From NCBI RefSeq assembly GCF_001434115.1, contig NZ_AZDW01000014.1, positions 1 through 64,000 of the forward strand: a stretch of DNA of 64,000 bases. The letters run 5' to 3'. Of this stretch, positions 1 to 9,068 are shown in pieces. The position numbers and the translations under genes were made by a program. The notes beneath the pieces were generated by a model. It was given only the letters and a program-made list of their open reading frames with translations. It had not been told where the DNA came from and searched no databases. This stretch comes from Levilactobacillus zymae DSM 19395. GTDB lineage: Bacteria > Bacillota > Bacilli > Lactobacillales > Lactobacillaceae. Position 1 is the first letter of the stretch, and every line of letters starts with the position of its first letter.

Positions 1-35
1 AATCGAGAATTTCCTTCCTGTTTTCTTATAGAATT

Positions 36-65
36 CGAGTTATGTCCCAAACTCTTCATAACTCG
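36..65. terminator. Hairpin downstream of glmS
   Basis: Perfect 9-bp inverted repeat: CGAGTTATG at 36-44 and CATAACTCG at 57-65. It is followed by TTTTAATTT on the + strand and only a weak T-run on the minus strand. It may end transcription arriving from either side. The glmS stop codon lies 13 bases away. Confidence 0.5.
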
Positions 66-77
66 TTTTAATTTAGT

Positions 78-1892
78 TTATTCGACTGTGACACTCTTGG
101 CCAGGTTCCGTGGCTTATCGACGTCCAAGCCCTTGTTTAAGCTGGTGTAGTAAGCCAACAGTTGGGCTGGCACTACCGTCAATAACGGCATCAACATTTC
201 GTCGACGTCTGGTAAGACCAGCGTGTCGCCGTCGATAGCCAAGCCTTCGCGGACAATGGTCATGGTCTTCGCCCCCCGCGCCATAGTTTCTTGCAGGTTG
301 CTCCGAGTCAAACCGGCCGTCTTCGACTGGGTGATGAAGCCAATGACCGGCGTGTCCTTTTCAATCAAGGCAATCGTCCCGTGCTTCAATTCACCAGAAG
401 CAAAACCTTCAGCTTGCACGTAAGAGATTTCCTTTAACTTCAACGCCGCTTCCAACGAAACCGCGTGGTCGATTCCCCGACCGATGTAGAAGGCCCGGTT
501 AGACTTCATCAGGTAGTTGTTGGCGAGGTCTTCGATCTTGGCCTTTTCGTCGACGATGGCTTGCATCCCCGTAGCGACCAACCCTAATTGTTGGCGAATG
601 TTGAAGTTTTGGGCCACGATTTGACCGTTAACTTCACCCAACGCCTTCGCCAAGATGGCTTCCAGCGCGATTTGGGCGGTGTAGGCCTTGGTCGACGCCA
701 CGGCGATTTCTGGACCGGCGTGCAACAGCAACGTGTAACTGGCTTCACGGGATAACGTGGAGTTTTGCACGTTGGTGATGGTCAAGCTAGGGTAGCCCGC
801 GTCGTTGACGTTGACTAGCACTTCACGGCTATCGGCCGTTTCACCGGATTGCGTCAAGAAGATGAAGAACGGCTTGTCCGCTAACATCGGTTGTTCGTAG
901 GCAAATTCGGAGGACACGTGGACTTCCGTTGGAATGTGGGCCAAGCGTTCGAATAACCGCTTGCCGACCAAGCCGGCGTGGTAACTGGTCCCGGCCCCGA
1001 TGATGTAGAGCCGATCAGCGGCTTGCATGGCCTTGATCAACTTGTCATCGATTTGGGGTTCACCGTGTTCGGACAAGTAGGTTTGGGCCAACTTCCGCAT
1101 CACGTTGGGTTGTTCGTCGACTTCCTTAAGCATGTAGAACGGGTAAGTCCCCTTGTCGGTTTCGTCGGCGTTCATGTCCACGTGGTAGGTCTTACGTTCA
1201 ACGGGGTTCCCGTCGGCGTCTTGGATCTTCACGTCGTTAGGCGTTACCGTAACCACTTCGCCGTCCATGATTTCCAAGAAATCGTGGGTCTCACGTAACA
1301 TGGCCATGGCATCAGAGCAGACCACGTTAAAGCCGTCCGCAACCCCGACCAACAGTGGGCTCTTGTTCTTGGCAACGAATAACGTGTCGGGTTGTTCGCG
1401 GTCCATCAATAAGAAGGCGTACGACCCCTTCAAGAGGCTCAGGGCCTTTAAGAAGGCGGACTTGGCGTCCAAGTGGTCTTCAACGGCGAACTTATCGATC
1501 AATTGAACGACCACTTCGGTATCCGTTTGACTCCGGAAAGGCACGTCGCTTAAGTATTGCGCCTTGATTTCTTGGAAGTTGTCGATCACACCGTTGTGAA
1601 CCAGGTAGAACCGGTCGTCGTTGGAGAAATGTGGGTGCGCGTTATCCACGCTGACTACCCCGTGGGTCGCCCAACGGGTATGGCCGATCCCGGTCGACCC
1701 GTGAACGTCCGGCGTAATCTTTTCGCGTAATTGGGAGATTCGACCCTTAGTCTTCACCAGGTAGTCGTTGTCCTTCTGGTCGTTAACGTAGATACCGGCC
1801 GAGTCGTACCCCCGGTATTCCAACTTTTGTAGTCCTTCAACTAGGATTTTAACGGCATTATCGTTGCCCGTGACACCAACAATTCCACACAT
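78..1892 (-). CDS. glmS: Glutamine--fructose-6-phosphate aminotransferase (isomerizing)
   Basis: Makes glucosamine-6-phosphate from fructose-6-phosphate and glutamine, the entry step to UDP-GlcNAc and so to peptidoglycan. The 604-aa protein has an N-terminal glutaminase domain beginning MCGIVGV, whose Cys becomes the nucleophile after Met removal, and two SIS domains (GAGTSYHAG and IGRGIDHAVSLEAALKLKEI). It ends DKPRNLAKSVTVE, as GlmS does. An in-frame start 13 codons upstream was rejected because it would bury that Cys, and because the ATG at 1892 has a good ribosome binding site (AAAAGGAAG). It lies downstream of glmM but has its own promoter and is separated from glmM by a terminator. Confidence 0.97.
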   Translation of the reverse strand: MCGIVGVTGNDNAVKILVEGLQKLEYRGYDSAGIYVNDQKDNDYLVKTKGRISQLREKITPDVHGSTGIGHTRWATHGVVSVDNAHPHFSNDDRFYLVHNGVIDNFQEIKAQYLSDVPFRSQTDTEVVVQLIDKFAVEDHLDAKSAFLKALSLLKGSYAFLLMDREQPDTLFVAKNKSPLLVGVADGFNVVCSDAMAMLRETHDFLEIMDGEVVTVTPNDVKIQDADGNPVERKTYHVDMNADETDKGTYPFYMLKEVDEQPNVMRKLAQTYLSEHGEPQIDDKLIKAMQAADRLYIIGAGTSYHAGLVGKRLFERLAHIPTEVHVSSEFAYEQPMLADKPFFIFLTQSGETADSREVLVNVNDAGYPSLTITNVQNSTLSREASYTLLLHAGPEIAVASTKAYTAQIALEAILAKALGEVNGQIVAQNFNIRQQLGLVATGMQAIVDEKAKIEDLANNYLMKSNRAFYIGRGIDHAVSLEAALKLKEISYVQAEGFASGELKHGTIALIEKDTPVIGFITQSKTAGLTRSNLQETMARGAKTMTIVREGLAIDGDTLVLPDVDEMLMPLLTVVPAQLLAYYTSLNKGLDVDKPRNLAKSVTVE

Positions 1893-2022
1893 AAATAATC
1901 TTCCTTTTCTGGAGAGCGTTCTGAAAATCACGCCTCGATTAGTTTTAATGATGAAAATGAATGAGTTTTCTTGAAAATTGGTATAGACTGAAACAATTTG
2001 AAAACTATTCCTGAATGACTAT

Positions 2023-2051
2023 ACTTTACTGCCTTCTCGTGGGGTTGTCAA
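2023..2051 (-). promoter_or_regulatory. glmS promoter
   Basis: On the minus strand, TTGACA (2046-2051), a 17-base spacer and TAAAGT (2023-2028). This gives a 5' leader of about 125 bases before the glmS ATG. I found no glmS-ribozyme core motif in it. Confidence 0.65.
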
Positions 2052-2139
2052 TCTAAATAGTTCGAAATGGTCTATCGTTGTTTTAATATTTACTTAAGGT
2101 CGTACAGTCGCTGCATGGTTAAGCTGCTCAAGCGCTGAT

Positions 2140-2184
2140 TTCCCGGCATTTACGGGGAACCGACCTGTCACCCGTTGTCAGGTC
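2140..2184. other. Two adjacent hairpins between glmM and glmS
   Basis: TTCCCG...CGGGGAA at 2140-2159 and GACCTG...CAGGTC at 2162-2184 can each form a 6-bp stem. They sit between the glmM terminator and the glmS promoter, a stretch of about 130 bases with no gene. Role unknown. Confidence 0.4.
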
Positions 2185-2187
2185 AAT

Positions 2188-2219
2188 CAAAAAAGCCGCT
2201 GCCACCGGCAACGACTTTT
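2188..2219 (-). terminator. glmM terminator
   Basis: Minus-strand stem GTCGTTGCC / GGCAGCGGC (with G-U pairs) around a GGT loop, followed by TTTTTT. It lies just after the glmM stop codon and ends the cdaA-cdaR-glmM unit. Confidence 0.85.
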
Positions 2220-2233
2220 CCGTAAATTTCAAC

Positions 2234-3592
2234 TTATTCTTCGACGCCCACTTCGGCCCGAACCACGTCGGCGATTCGTTCCACGTAGGTGGCCACGGAT
2301 TCCTTGGTTGGCGCTTCCGCCATCACCCGCAGCAACGGTTCCGTCCCGGAAGGCCGAACCAGCACCCGACCGTCACCGTTCATTTCTTTTTCGACGGTGG
2401 CGATCATGGCCTTGACCTGCGGGTTATCCATTGCGGCCTGCTTGTCAGCAACCCGAATGTTGACTAACTTTTGTGGGTAAGTCGTGACATCGGCGGCCAA
2501 TTCGGACAACTTCTTGCCACTGGCCTTCAAGATGTGCAACAGTTGGAGGCTGGTCAACAGACCGTCCCCGGTGGTGTTAAAGTCCAAGAACACGATGTGA
2601 CCGGACTGTTCGCCCCCCAGGTTGTACCCGGACTTGAGCATTTCTTCCACCACGTAACGGTCCCCGACCTTGGTCTTGACGGACTTCAAGCCGTGCGCTT
2701 CCATGGCCTTGTACATCCCCAGGTTACTCATGACCGTGGTCACGATGGTGTCCTTCTTCAACCGACCGTGTTCGGCCATGTACTTCCCACAGATGTACAT
2801 GATCTTGTCGCCGTCCACGATGTCGCCGTTTTCGTCGACCGCGATGCACCGGTCGCCGTCACCGTCGAAGGCCAACCCGATTTGGGCGCCCTTTTCAACG
2901 ACAAACTTTTGCAGGTTTTCCGGATGGGTGGACCCAACTTGGTCATTGATGTTGATGCCGTTGGGCTTGGTGGCAATCGTGTCGAAATCCAGGTCGAAGT
3001 CGGCGTACAACCGGGAGACTAACCCACTGGTCGACCCGTTAGCGGCATCGACGGCGATGTGCAGGCCGGCCAAATCATCGGAAATAGTTTGTTCCAAAAA
3101 TTGGATGTACTTCTGGCTGCCTTCGGAGTAGTCTTCGACCGTGCCCAAGCCGTCCGTGGAAGGCCGCGGTTGGTCGTCGGTTGGCGAATCCAGTAAGGCT
3201 TCGATTTCTTCTTCCATGTCATCGGACAGTTTGTAGCCGTCGTTACCGAAGTACTTGATGCCGTTGTATTCGGCTGGGTTATGCGAGGCCGTGATCATGA
3301 CCCCGGCAGCGGCGCCCTGCGTCCGGACCAGGTAAGCCACGGCCGGCGTGGTGATGACGCCCAACCGTAAGACTTCGATGCCGACGGACAGTAAGCCGGC
3401 AACCAAGGCGTTTTCCAGCAATTGCCCGGAAATCCGCGTATCGCGCGCCACAAGGACTTGGGGATGCTTGTTTTCGCTATCGGCGTGTTGGGTCAAGACG
3501 TACCCGCCGTAACGGCCCACTTTAAACGCTAGTTCTGGCGTCAATTCTTGATTCGCAACGCCTCGTACACCATCAGTTCCAAAGTATTTCAT
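2234..3592 (-). CDS. glmM: Phosphoglucosamine mutase
   Basis: Converts glucosamine-6-phosphate to glucosamine-1-phosphate. The 452-aa protein starts [11 protein letters not shown], has the phosphoserine loop TASHNP near residue 100, the Mg-binding DGDGDR motif near 240 and the C-terminal phosphate-binding [12 protein letters not shown]. The start at 3592 is preferred over an in-frame ATG 5 codons upstream because GAGG lies 9 bases before it. It is the third gene of cdaA-cdaR-glmM, 38 bases after cdaR. In this conserved cluster GlmM is known from other Firmicutes to bind CdaA and restrain c-di-AMP synthesis. Confidence 0.97.
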   Translation of the reverse strand: MKYFGTDGVRGVANQELTPELAFKVGRYGGYVLTQHADSENKHPQVLVARDTRISGQLLENALVAGLLSVGIEVLRLGVITTPAVAYLVRTQGAAAGVMITASHNPAEYNGIKYFGNDGYKLSDDMEEEIEALLDSPTDDQPRPSTDGLGTVEDYSEGSQKYIQFLEQTISDDLAGLHIAVDAANGSTSGLVSRLYADFDLDFDTIATKPNGININDQVGSTHPENLQKFVVEKGAQIGLAFDGDGDRCIAVDENGDIVDGDKIMYICGKYMAEHGRLKKDTIVTTVMSNLGMYKAMEAHGLKSVKTKVGDRYVVEEMLKSGYNLGGEQSGHIVFLDFNTTGDGLLTSLQLLHILKASGKKLSELAADVTTYPQKLVNIRVADKQAAMDNPQVKAMIATVEKEMNGDGRVLVRPSGTEPLLRVMAEAPTKESVATYVERIADVVRAEVGVEE

Positions 3593-3630
3593 GACAGAAT
3601 TCCTCATTTCTCAATTTTTTAAATGACAGT

Positions 3631-4593
3631 TTAATTAGCAGTCGCCTTGACCGTGACCCGAATCGTCGCCGGATCAAAGGCGGTCACTTCATTGTCGTTG
3701 GTGTCTAACGTCACGGTCTTAGTGGCCGTACTCTTGACGTCGCTCACATCGACATCGACCTGCGCCGTACTCAGCGCTTTCAGTTGGGCCGCACTTCCGA
3801 AGGCCTTCACCTTGGTCGTCGAACTGCTTAGTTTATACGTCGTCCCGGACGAGCCATTCTTGGCGTTCAGCTTGACGTTGACCGTCTTGCTGGCCCCCTT
3901 GGTGATGGGCAAATTGACCGTGGTAGTCGACGGCGTCAAGATCACGTTGACCGTCTTGCCCTGCTTATCCAGTGCCTCAATCACGGCCTGACTGTTGACG
4001 GTCTTCTTGGTGTTCTGCGGGACGGAAAGTTGGGCGATCACCTGGCTGACCCGGGAAATCTCGTTGGCCGCCCCGGTAGCCTTCACGTTAGTCACGTCGG
4101 TCGTGGGTTTACCCGCGGTATAACCTGACGCGATATTTTGCTGGTTGAACCGGACCTTCACGGGGAAGGAGACCGTTCGCCGCGGCTCGATGTCCACGGT
4201 AATCTTCGCTGGTGAGATCGACGATTCAATCTCGTGATTCAACCCCTCTTGGTGTAACGACACCTTGTGCTTGCCCGTCCCCAGGTCGCTCAACGAGGCA
4301 TAGACCTTGAAGTTCTGAGTGTTAGCCGTGGTGGTGACCAAAGCTAACGGGCCGCGCAAGGTCACCTTGACCTTCTCGGGATACCCCGTAACGAAGTACT
4401 TATTACTATTCACGTTTAATTGGAGGGGTACCGACACCGTCATGGTCTTGGTGGCCGTTAACGACGTCTTGCCGGAATTAGTGGTCTGCTGACTACTCGA
4501 GGACTGGGTACTGTTCACGTAAAAGAACAGTAAAATCGCCAGGATTAGCGCCAGAATGCGGTAGATCCACGCCGTATAGTGTTGATTTTTCAT
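3631..4593 (-). CDS. cdaR: YbbR-domain regulator of the diadenylate cyclase
   Basis: A 320-aa protein with one N-terminal membrane helix (about residues 10-27, IYRILALILAILLFFYV) and an extracytoplasmic part rich in beta strands and Thr/Val, made of about three YbbR repeats. In Firmicutes CdaR binds CdaA and modulates c-di-AMP production. The start codon overlaps the cdaA stop by one base (TAATG), which points to translational coupling. Identification rests on position and the YbbR-like pattern, since sequence conservation in this family is low. Confidence 0.92.
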   Translation of the reverse strand: MKNQHYTAWIYRILALILAILLFFYVNSTQSSSSQQTTNSGKTSLTATKTMTVSVPLQLNVNSNKYFVTGYPEKVKVTLRGPLALVTTTANTQNFKVYASLSDLGTGKHKVSLHQEGLNHEIESSISPAKITVDIEPRRTVSFPVKVRFNQQNIASGYTAGKPTTDVTNVKATGAANEISRVSQVIAQLSVPQNTKKTVNSQAVIEALDKQGKTVNVILTPSTTTVNLPITKGASKTVNVKLNAKNGSSGTTYKLSSSTTKVKAFGSAAQLKALSTAQVDVDVSDVKSTATKTVTLDTNDNEVTAFDPATIRVTVKATAN

Positions 4594-5441
4594 TAGCGGC
4601 GCCCCCTATGCAGGCGTTGGTCGATCCAATCCAACGCCGTTTCTAAGATATTGTGGTTCGTTGCGGCTTCTTCGTTGACCAGTTCGTGCTTCAAGAACTT
4701 TAAATAGTCCTCCTGGGTCAACCCGCGCAACAGTTCGTTGTTCTTGGTGATGGAGACTTCCCCGGTCTCTTCAGAAATCACGATAGTCAAGGCATCGGTG
4801 ACTTCGGAAATCCCAACGGCCGCCCGGTGTCGGGTCCCCAGTTCCTTAGGAATCAGGTTACTTTCCGACAACGGCAGGTAAGCCGCCGCGACTGCAATCC
4901 GGTTATTGCGAATGATCACGGCCCCGTCGTGTAACGGCGTGTTGGGGATGAAGATGTTGATTAACAATTCACCGGTCAATTCGGCATCTAATTTGATACC
5001 CGTTTCGATATAGTCTTCCAGCCCCGTGTCCTGCTGAATCGTCATTAAAGCCCCGATTCGTCGCTTAGACATGTACTGAATGGCTTTATCCAAACCCGCG
5101 ATCATCCGGTTAGCAGCTTCGTTTTCGTGCCGCATGCGCACAAATAACGAGCCGCGGCCCAGATGCTCCAACCCCCGGCGAATTTCGGGTTGGAAGATGA
5201 TGATGACCGCAATAACCCCCCAGTTGATCACTTGATCCATCAACCACGAAACCGTGTTGAGGCCAAAGTAACTACTAATTACTTTGACCACCAGAATCAA
5301 GATGACGCCCCGGAAAAGTTGAATGGCCTTCGTTCCCCGTAACATGACGATCAGTTCGTAGATCACGAACCAGACCACCAGGATATCCAAAACGTTGACC
5401 AAATTACCTAACGTTAGGAGATTTCCCCAGTTCAGGTTCAT
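4593..5441 (-). CDS. cdaA: Membrane diadenylate cyclase CdaA
   Basis: Condenses two ATP into c-di-AMP, the messenger that controls potassium and osmolyte balance. The 282-aa protein has about three N-terminal membrane helices (residues 15-85) and a DisA_N cyclase domain carrying both signature motifs, DGA (in PLHDGAVII) and RHR (in GTRHRAAVGIS). The start has GGAGGG upstream. It is the first gene of cdaA-cdaR-glmM. An extended -10 (TGATATAAT, minus strand, 5474-5482) leaves a short leader. Confidence 0.96.
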   Translation of the reverse strand: MNLNWGNLLTLGNLVNVLDILVVWFVIYELIVMLRGTKAIQLFRGVILILVVKVISSYFGLNTVSWLMDQVINWGVIAVIIIFQPEIRRGLEHLGRGSLFVRMRHENEAANRMIAGLDKAIQYMSKRRIGALMTIQQDTGLEDYIETGIKLDAELTGELLINIFIPNTPLHDGAVIIRNNRIAVAAAYLPLSESNLIPKELGTRHRAAVGISEVTDALTIVISEETGEVSITKNNELLRGLTQEDYLKFLKHELVNEEAATNHNILETALDWIDQRLHRGRR

Positions 5442-5473
5442 TTGACTTTCCCTCCAAATTGAATTCAGAATTC

Positions 5474-5482
5474 ATTATATCA
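5474..5482 (-). promoter_or_regulatory. Extended -10 of the cdaA operon
   Basis: Minus-strand TG-A-TATAAT with no clear -35, about 33 bases before the cdaA ATG. The 5442-5728 gap also holds a CCCGGAA / TTCCGGG inverted repeat (5519-5525 and 5547-5553) between the divergent genes. A possible extended -10 for the + strand gene (TG-G-TAAGAT) lies at 5643-5651. Confidence 0.6.
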
Positions 5483-5728
5483 CGCCCCTTGACCTTCCGC
5501 CGCAATTCCCCCCAATGTCCCGGAAAACTCGGTCAAATTTTAGACATTCCGGGCGGTTTCGCTTCCAAAAGTGCTTGTTCGGCCAATAAGTTTACAAAAT
5601 TTATTAAGGTCACCCGCAGTCTGTCAGTCCGCTTTTAATTTCTGGTAAGATAGAAAGCATATTGTACTTCGAACGGCATAATTCGCTGTAAAATAGGAGT
5701 AAAGATTGAAAGGGTTGGGTGATGGCTT

Positions 5729-6382
5729 ATGAATCGGCGTGCCAAGTGGGAAATTCGCGGCTTCTTTATCTTATGGCTGCTATTTCTTTTTTTCCGCGCT
5801 CACGACCCCTTCTCGTTTCTGGTGTTAAACACCTTTCTGGGGTACATCCCCATTGAAATCAGCTTTCACTTAGGGCGCAAGCGCTCGGCGTGGCTGTTCT
5901 GGCCAATGGTCATCATCTGGTTGCTCTTCTATCCAAACGCCCCGTACCTGTTGACCGACCTGTTCCACTTATCGCTACTTCAGCCGTACGCGGTCAGCGG
6001 GCTGTTGCGGGTCACGCCTCACATCTGGATCTACTTTACTTACCTGATTACCAGCGCCCTGTTCTGTGCGTTCCTGGGCTTCTGGAGTCTCAACTTTGTG
6101 AGTCAAAGCATCTCGGAGCGGCTGGCTCGTGGAAACAACATCGTCCGGTTATTCGTGGTTTTGACGTTGACCTTCCTATCGTCGGTCGGGGTCTACATCG
6201 GCCGCTTCCTCCGCATCCATACCATCTACCTGTTCTTAAATCCGGAACAATTCATCAGGCCCTTAATGAACATGTGGACGAATGATTTATGGATATTCGT
6301 GATTCTGATGACGTTCATCCAGCTCTTCTGTTATTGGATCTTACATCTGATTATGACCGCACAGAAACCCACCACCATTTAA
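5729..6382 (+). CDS. DUF1361 membrane protein
   Basis: A 217-aa, very hydrophobic protein with about six membrane helices. It has the DUF1361 hallmarks: FYPNAPYLLTDLFHL in the first half and GVYIGRFLRIHT in the second. The function of the family is not established. It is transcribed alone, divergently from cdaA, and ends in a strong terminator. The start is the ATG at 5729. A nearby ATG at 5722 is out of frame. AAAGGG lies about 14 bases upstream, a rather weak ribosome site. Confidence 0.88.
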   Translation: MNRRAKWEIRGFFILWLLFLFFRAHDPFSFLVLNTFLGYIPIEISFHLGRKRSAWLFWPMVIIWLLFYPNAPYLLTDLFHLSLLQPYAVSGLLRVTPHIWIYFTYLITSALFCAFLGFWSLNFVSQSISERLARGNNIVRLFVVLTLTFLSSVGVYIGRFLRIHTIYLFLNPEQFIRPLMNMWTNDLWIFVILMTFIQLFCYWILHLIMTAQKPTTI

Positions 6383-6392
6383 ATGACAAACG

Positions 6393-6434
6393 AAGAAGCC
6401 ACCAACGAATAATTTCGCTGATGGCTTCTTTTTT
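6393..6434 (+). terminator. Terminator after the DUF1361 gene
   Basis: Stem AAGAAGCCA...TGGCTTCTT extended by G-U pairs, followed by a T6 run. It lies 10 bases after the stop codon and right beside the CRISPR array. Confidence 0.85.
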
Positions 6435-6441
6435 GGTGCTA

Positions 6442-6838
6442 TTTTGATGCCCACAGGTGTGGGAAATACCAGTTAGCCAGATAGCATCTGGCGCCGAGCT
6501 GGGAATCATCCCCACACCGTGTGGGGAATACTTCTGAACGAGATAAGCCGGTGTCAGCTCCTCAGAATCACCCCCACACGTGTGGGGAATACTAGCAGGA
6601 GCGCCCGCGTCACCCAATACACGTTCGGAATCACCCCCACACGTGTGGGGAGTACCTGTCGCAACTAAGGGCGGACGCCTATCCCTGAGAATCACCCCCA
6701 CACGTGTGGGGAATACTATGTGGATCAGAACACTGGTCGATATGCACCGGAATCACCCCCACACGTGTGGGGAATACCATGATGCTGCGTGGTAAGGCAC
6801 TGGCCGGAAAGAATCACCCCCACACGTGTGGGGAATAC
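6442..6838 (-). CRISPR. Short type I-E-like CRISPR array, no cas genes nearby
   Basis: Seven 28-base repeats start at 6442, 6503, 6565, 6628, 6689, 6750 and 6811. Each carries the palindromic core CCCCACACGTGTGGGG between GAATCA and GAATAC ends. Read on the minus strand the repeat begins GTATTCCCC and ends GGTGATTC, the form known for lactobacillar I-E systems. Spacers are 33, 33, 35, 33, 33 and 33 bases. The leftmost repeat is badly degenerate and the next has an inserted base, as expected of the leader-distal end, so the leader should be to the right. The right flank (6839-6920) is not notably AT-rich, and no cas gene occurs in the window. Confidence 0.95.
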
Positions 6839-6839
6839 A

Positions 6840-6869
6840 CTAAACGAATCCCGGTTTAACAACGTTTAG
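6840..6869. other. Hairpin flanking the CRISPR array
   Basis: CTAAACG (6840-6846) and CGTTTAG (6863-6869) form a perfect 7-bp inverted repeat at the putative leader end. There is no T-run, so nothing obvious stops minus-strand readthrough from the antiporter gene into the array. Confidence 0.4.
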
Positions 6870-6920
6870 GATTGCACCAATCGCCGTTTTTTATTAACTT
6901 GCCGACGGTGGTTCAACCCG

Positions 6921-9053
6921 TTAATCGCCCTCGTCACTACTCAAGGACATGACCAACACATTTTCCGCATAGTTGACGTATTGCCGTAAGCGCGACGCCA
7001 TGGCCCAGGAAATGTTGCCCGCCTCAAGCAAGTTCTGAATTCCCGTCCGTTCGGCGCTCAACGCCCGGACCCGCAATTTATTGAATTGGTGTTGGTACTC
7101 CTCTTCGTGTGACGGTGCGGCGGCCGCCTTGGCCCGCTCGATCCGGTTACGGTAGTGGACAATCAGGTGATAAATCGCCTGGTTATCGAACTGCGTTTCG
7201 TCCACGTCCGTGCGTGACAGATACTGCGACAAGGTCTTAATGGCCGCCTTCGCCGTTTGCCGTTCAATCAGGTTACTCTCAGCGTGAAGCCGGTCCGTGT
7301 CTTCGGAATGCAACCAGTACGCGGCGTTTCGCCAAAGGTGCTTGAAGAACAGCAACCAGTAATGTAAGACGCTAGGCATGGACCGCCCACTGGCTTGGGT
7401 GACCCGGCTTTCCAGGCGTTCGATACGCCGTAAAGCACCCACGTAGCTGGTCTGGGTGATTTTAGCCCCCTGCCGCAACTCCTTGAGCTCCGCGCGTTCA
7501 CCCGCTAAGGCCACTTCGCGGAGTTTGAGTTCGTCGTTTAATACCTTTTGCATGGTGTCGTCCGCCCGGTAACTCATTTCTAAGCGCCGGATCACGAACT
7601 GGTAATCCAAAATCAAATCGTAAGCGGCCCGTTGATTATTCGGGCGCCGCATCTCTTCAATCTTGGAAATCGCCAGCCGCATGATGTAGGCGCGAGCCTC
7701 GTCCTCACTAATCTGCCGGACGGGTTCTTCGGGATATTCGTCTTCCTCGTCGTCCAGGTCCAAATCGTTGTCGATGTCGTCACTGACGCTGGCCCGGGTC
7801 TTTAACGGTTGGCCGTCCGTCGAAATCAGCGGCAACATGATGGTCGCTGCCACCAAACTGATGATAATCACCCCGGACGCCACGAACAGCATCAGCGCAC
7901 GGGTCGGAAAGCCGGCCCCACTGGCCACCGTTAACGGCACGGATAGGACCCCGGCCATGGTCACGGCCCCCCGGACCCCGGAAAGCCCCGATAAAACGGC
8001 CATCCGGAAACTAGGGTGTTCGGTCGTGGTCTTGCGAATCCGCTGGAAGAGGATGTAACCGTACGTCCAGACGGTTCGTAAGACCACGATGATGACCCAG
8101 GTGCCCAGCGCAAACAGCATGGCTTCGCCGGTGTTGAATTGACCGCCCTTGATGACCTGTGAGGTCGCCACGGGCAATTCAATTCCCAGGATCACGAACA
8201 CGATTCCGTTCAACGAATAGATGATGATGTCCCAGACCTTTTCGGTCACCAGCTTAAGTTCCGGTGAATCCTCCACAATCTGGCTTTCACGGGCGTGATA
8301 CAGTACCCCGGCCGTGACCACGGCGATCACACCGGACGCGTGAGCGATTTCTTCGGTCACCAGGTAGACCACGAACGGCGTGGCAATCTGCAGCACCGTG
8401 TTAAAGACCACGTCGTCGATGCCCTGCCGGCGCAAGACGTCCATCAGGAGTTGAATCCCGGTCATGATGATCAGACCGGCTAAGAAGCCGACGATACTGA
8501 TGTAAATAAAGTCGCTAGTCGCCGTTTTCAGGGAAAAGGCCCCGGTCACGGTCGCCGCAATGGCGTATTTAAAGGCAATCAGCCCACTGGCATCGTTGAT
8601 CAGGCTTTCGCCGCTGACCAGATGCATCAGGTTTTCGGGCAACTTGACCTGTTTCGAGATCGACTGCACGGCCACCGGGTCGGTGGGCGACAAGATGGCG
8701 GCCAAGGCAAAGGCCACGGTCAACGGCATCTTTGGGATCAACCAATAAATCAGAAAGCCACCCAGAATGGTGGTTAAAAAGACCAGCCAGATGGCGTTGG
8801 CAAAGATCGGTCCCCGCAGGCGCCAGAGTTCTCGCCGCGGGAAGCGCCGCCCATCGTTATACAGCAAGGGCGCGATGAAGAGTAGTAAAAACCAGTCGGT
8901 CTCCAGTTCAATCTGGAATTTCCAAATCAGGGCCACAACTAGGCCCAACGCGATTTGAATCAAACTGACAGGAATAAAGGTGAGGTAGTGACTAATGATG
9001 TTGGAAAGTAAAACTAACACAATGAGCAGAATCACTGCTTCAAGTATTGGCAA
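6921..9053 (-). CDS. CPA1-family monovalent cation/proton antiporter
   Basis: A 710-aa protein: about 12 membrane helices in residues 1-410, with CPA1 signatures (AAILSPTDPVAV near 120, SGESLINDASGLI near 150, GLSGVRGAVTMAG near 350), then an acidic linker (DLDDEEDEYPEEP) and a long cytoplasmic helical tail to residue 710. It exchanges Na+ or K+ for H+ across the membrane. The ion preference cannot be read from sequence. The start codon is TTG at 9053, placed after AGAAAGGGGG; there is no better ATG. It lies 15 bases downstream of murB and is probably co-transcribed. No terminator separates it from the CRISPR array. Confidence 0.92.
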   Translation of the reverse strand: MPILEAVILLIVLVLLSNIISHYLTFIPVSLIQIALGLVVALIWKFQIELETDWFLLLFIAPLLYNDGRRFPRRELWRLRGPIFANAIWLVFLTTILGGFLIYWLIPKMPLTVAFALAAILSPTDPVAVQSISKQVKLPENLMHLVSGESLINDASGLIAFKYAIAATVTGAFSLKTATSDFIYISIVGFLAGLIIMTGIQLLMDVLRRQGIDDVVFNTVLQIATPFVVYLVTEEIAHASGVIAVVTAGVLYHARESQIVEDSPELKLVTEKVWDIIIYSLNGIVFVILGIELPVATSQVIKGGQFNTGEAMLFALGTWVIIVVLRTVWTYGYILFQRIRKTTTEHPSFRMAVLSGLSGVRGAVTMAGVLSVPLTVASGAGFPTRALMLFVASGVIIISLVAATIMLPLISTDGQPLKTRASVSDDIDNDLDLDDEEDEYPEEPVRQISEDEARAYIMRLAISKIEEMRRPNNQRAAYDLILDYQFVIRRLEMSYRADDTMQKVLNDELKLREVALAGERAELKELRQGAKITQTSYVGALRRIERLESRVTQASGRSMPSVLHYWLLFFKHLWRNAAYWLHSEDTDRLHAESNLIERQTAKAAIKTLSQYLSRTDVDETQFDNQAIYHLIVHYRNRIERAKAAAAPSHEEEYQHQFNKLRVRALSAERTGIQNLLEAGNISWAMASRLRQYVNYAENVLVMSLSSDEGD

Positions 9054-9068
9054 AGAAGGTCCCCCTTT

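Noticed and set aside
1893-2190. glmS ribozyme
   Set aside because: I looked for the conserved core (GAGGUUGG... and CUCCCGGUUG-like segments) on the minus strand and did not find it.
2471-3131. Two long + strand frames opposite glmM
   Set aside because: They are antisense shadows of a confident enzyme gene with no start signals.
6351-6795. Open frames on both strands across 6351-6795
   Set aside because: They run through the CRISPR repeats, and the protein repeats simply reflect the DNA repeats.
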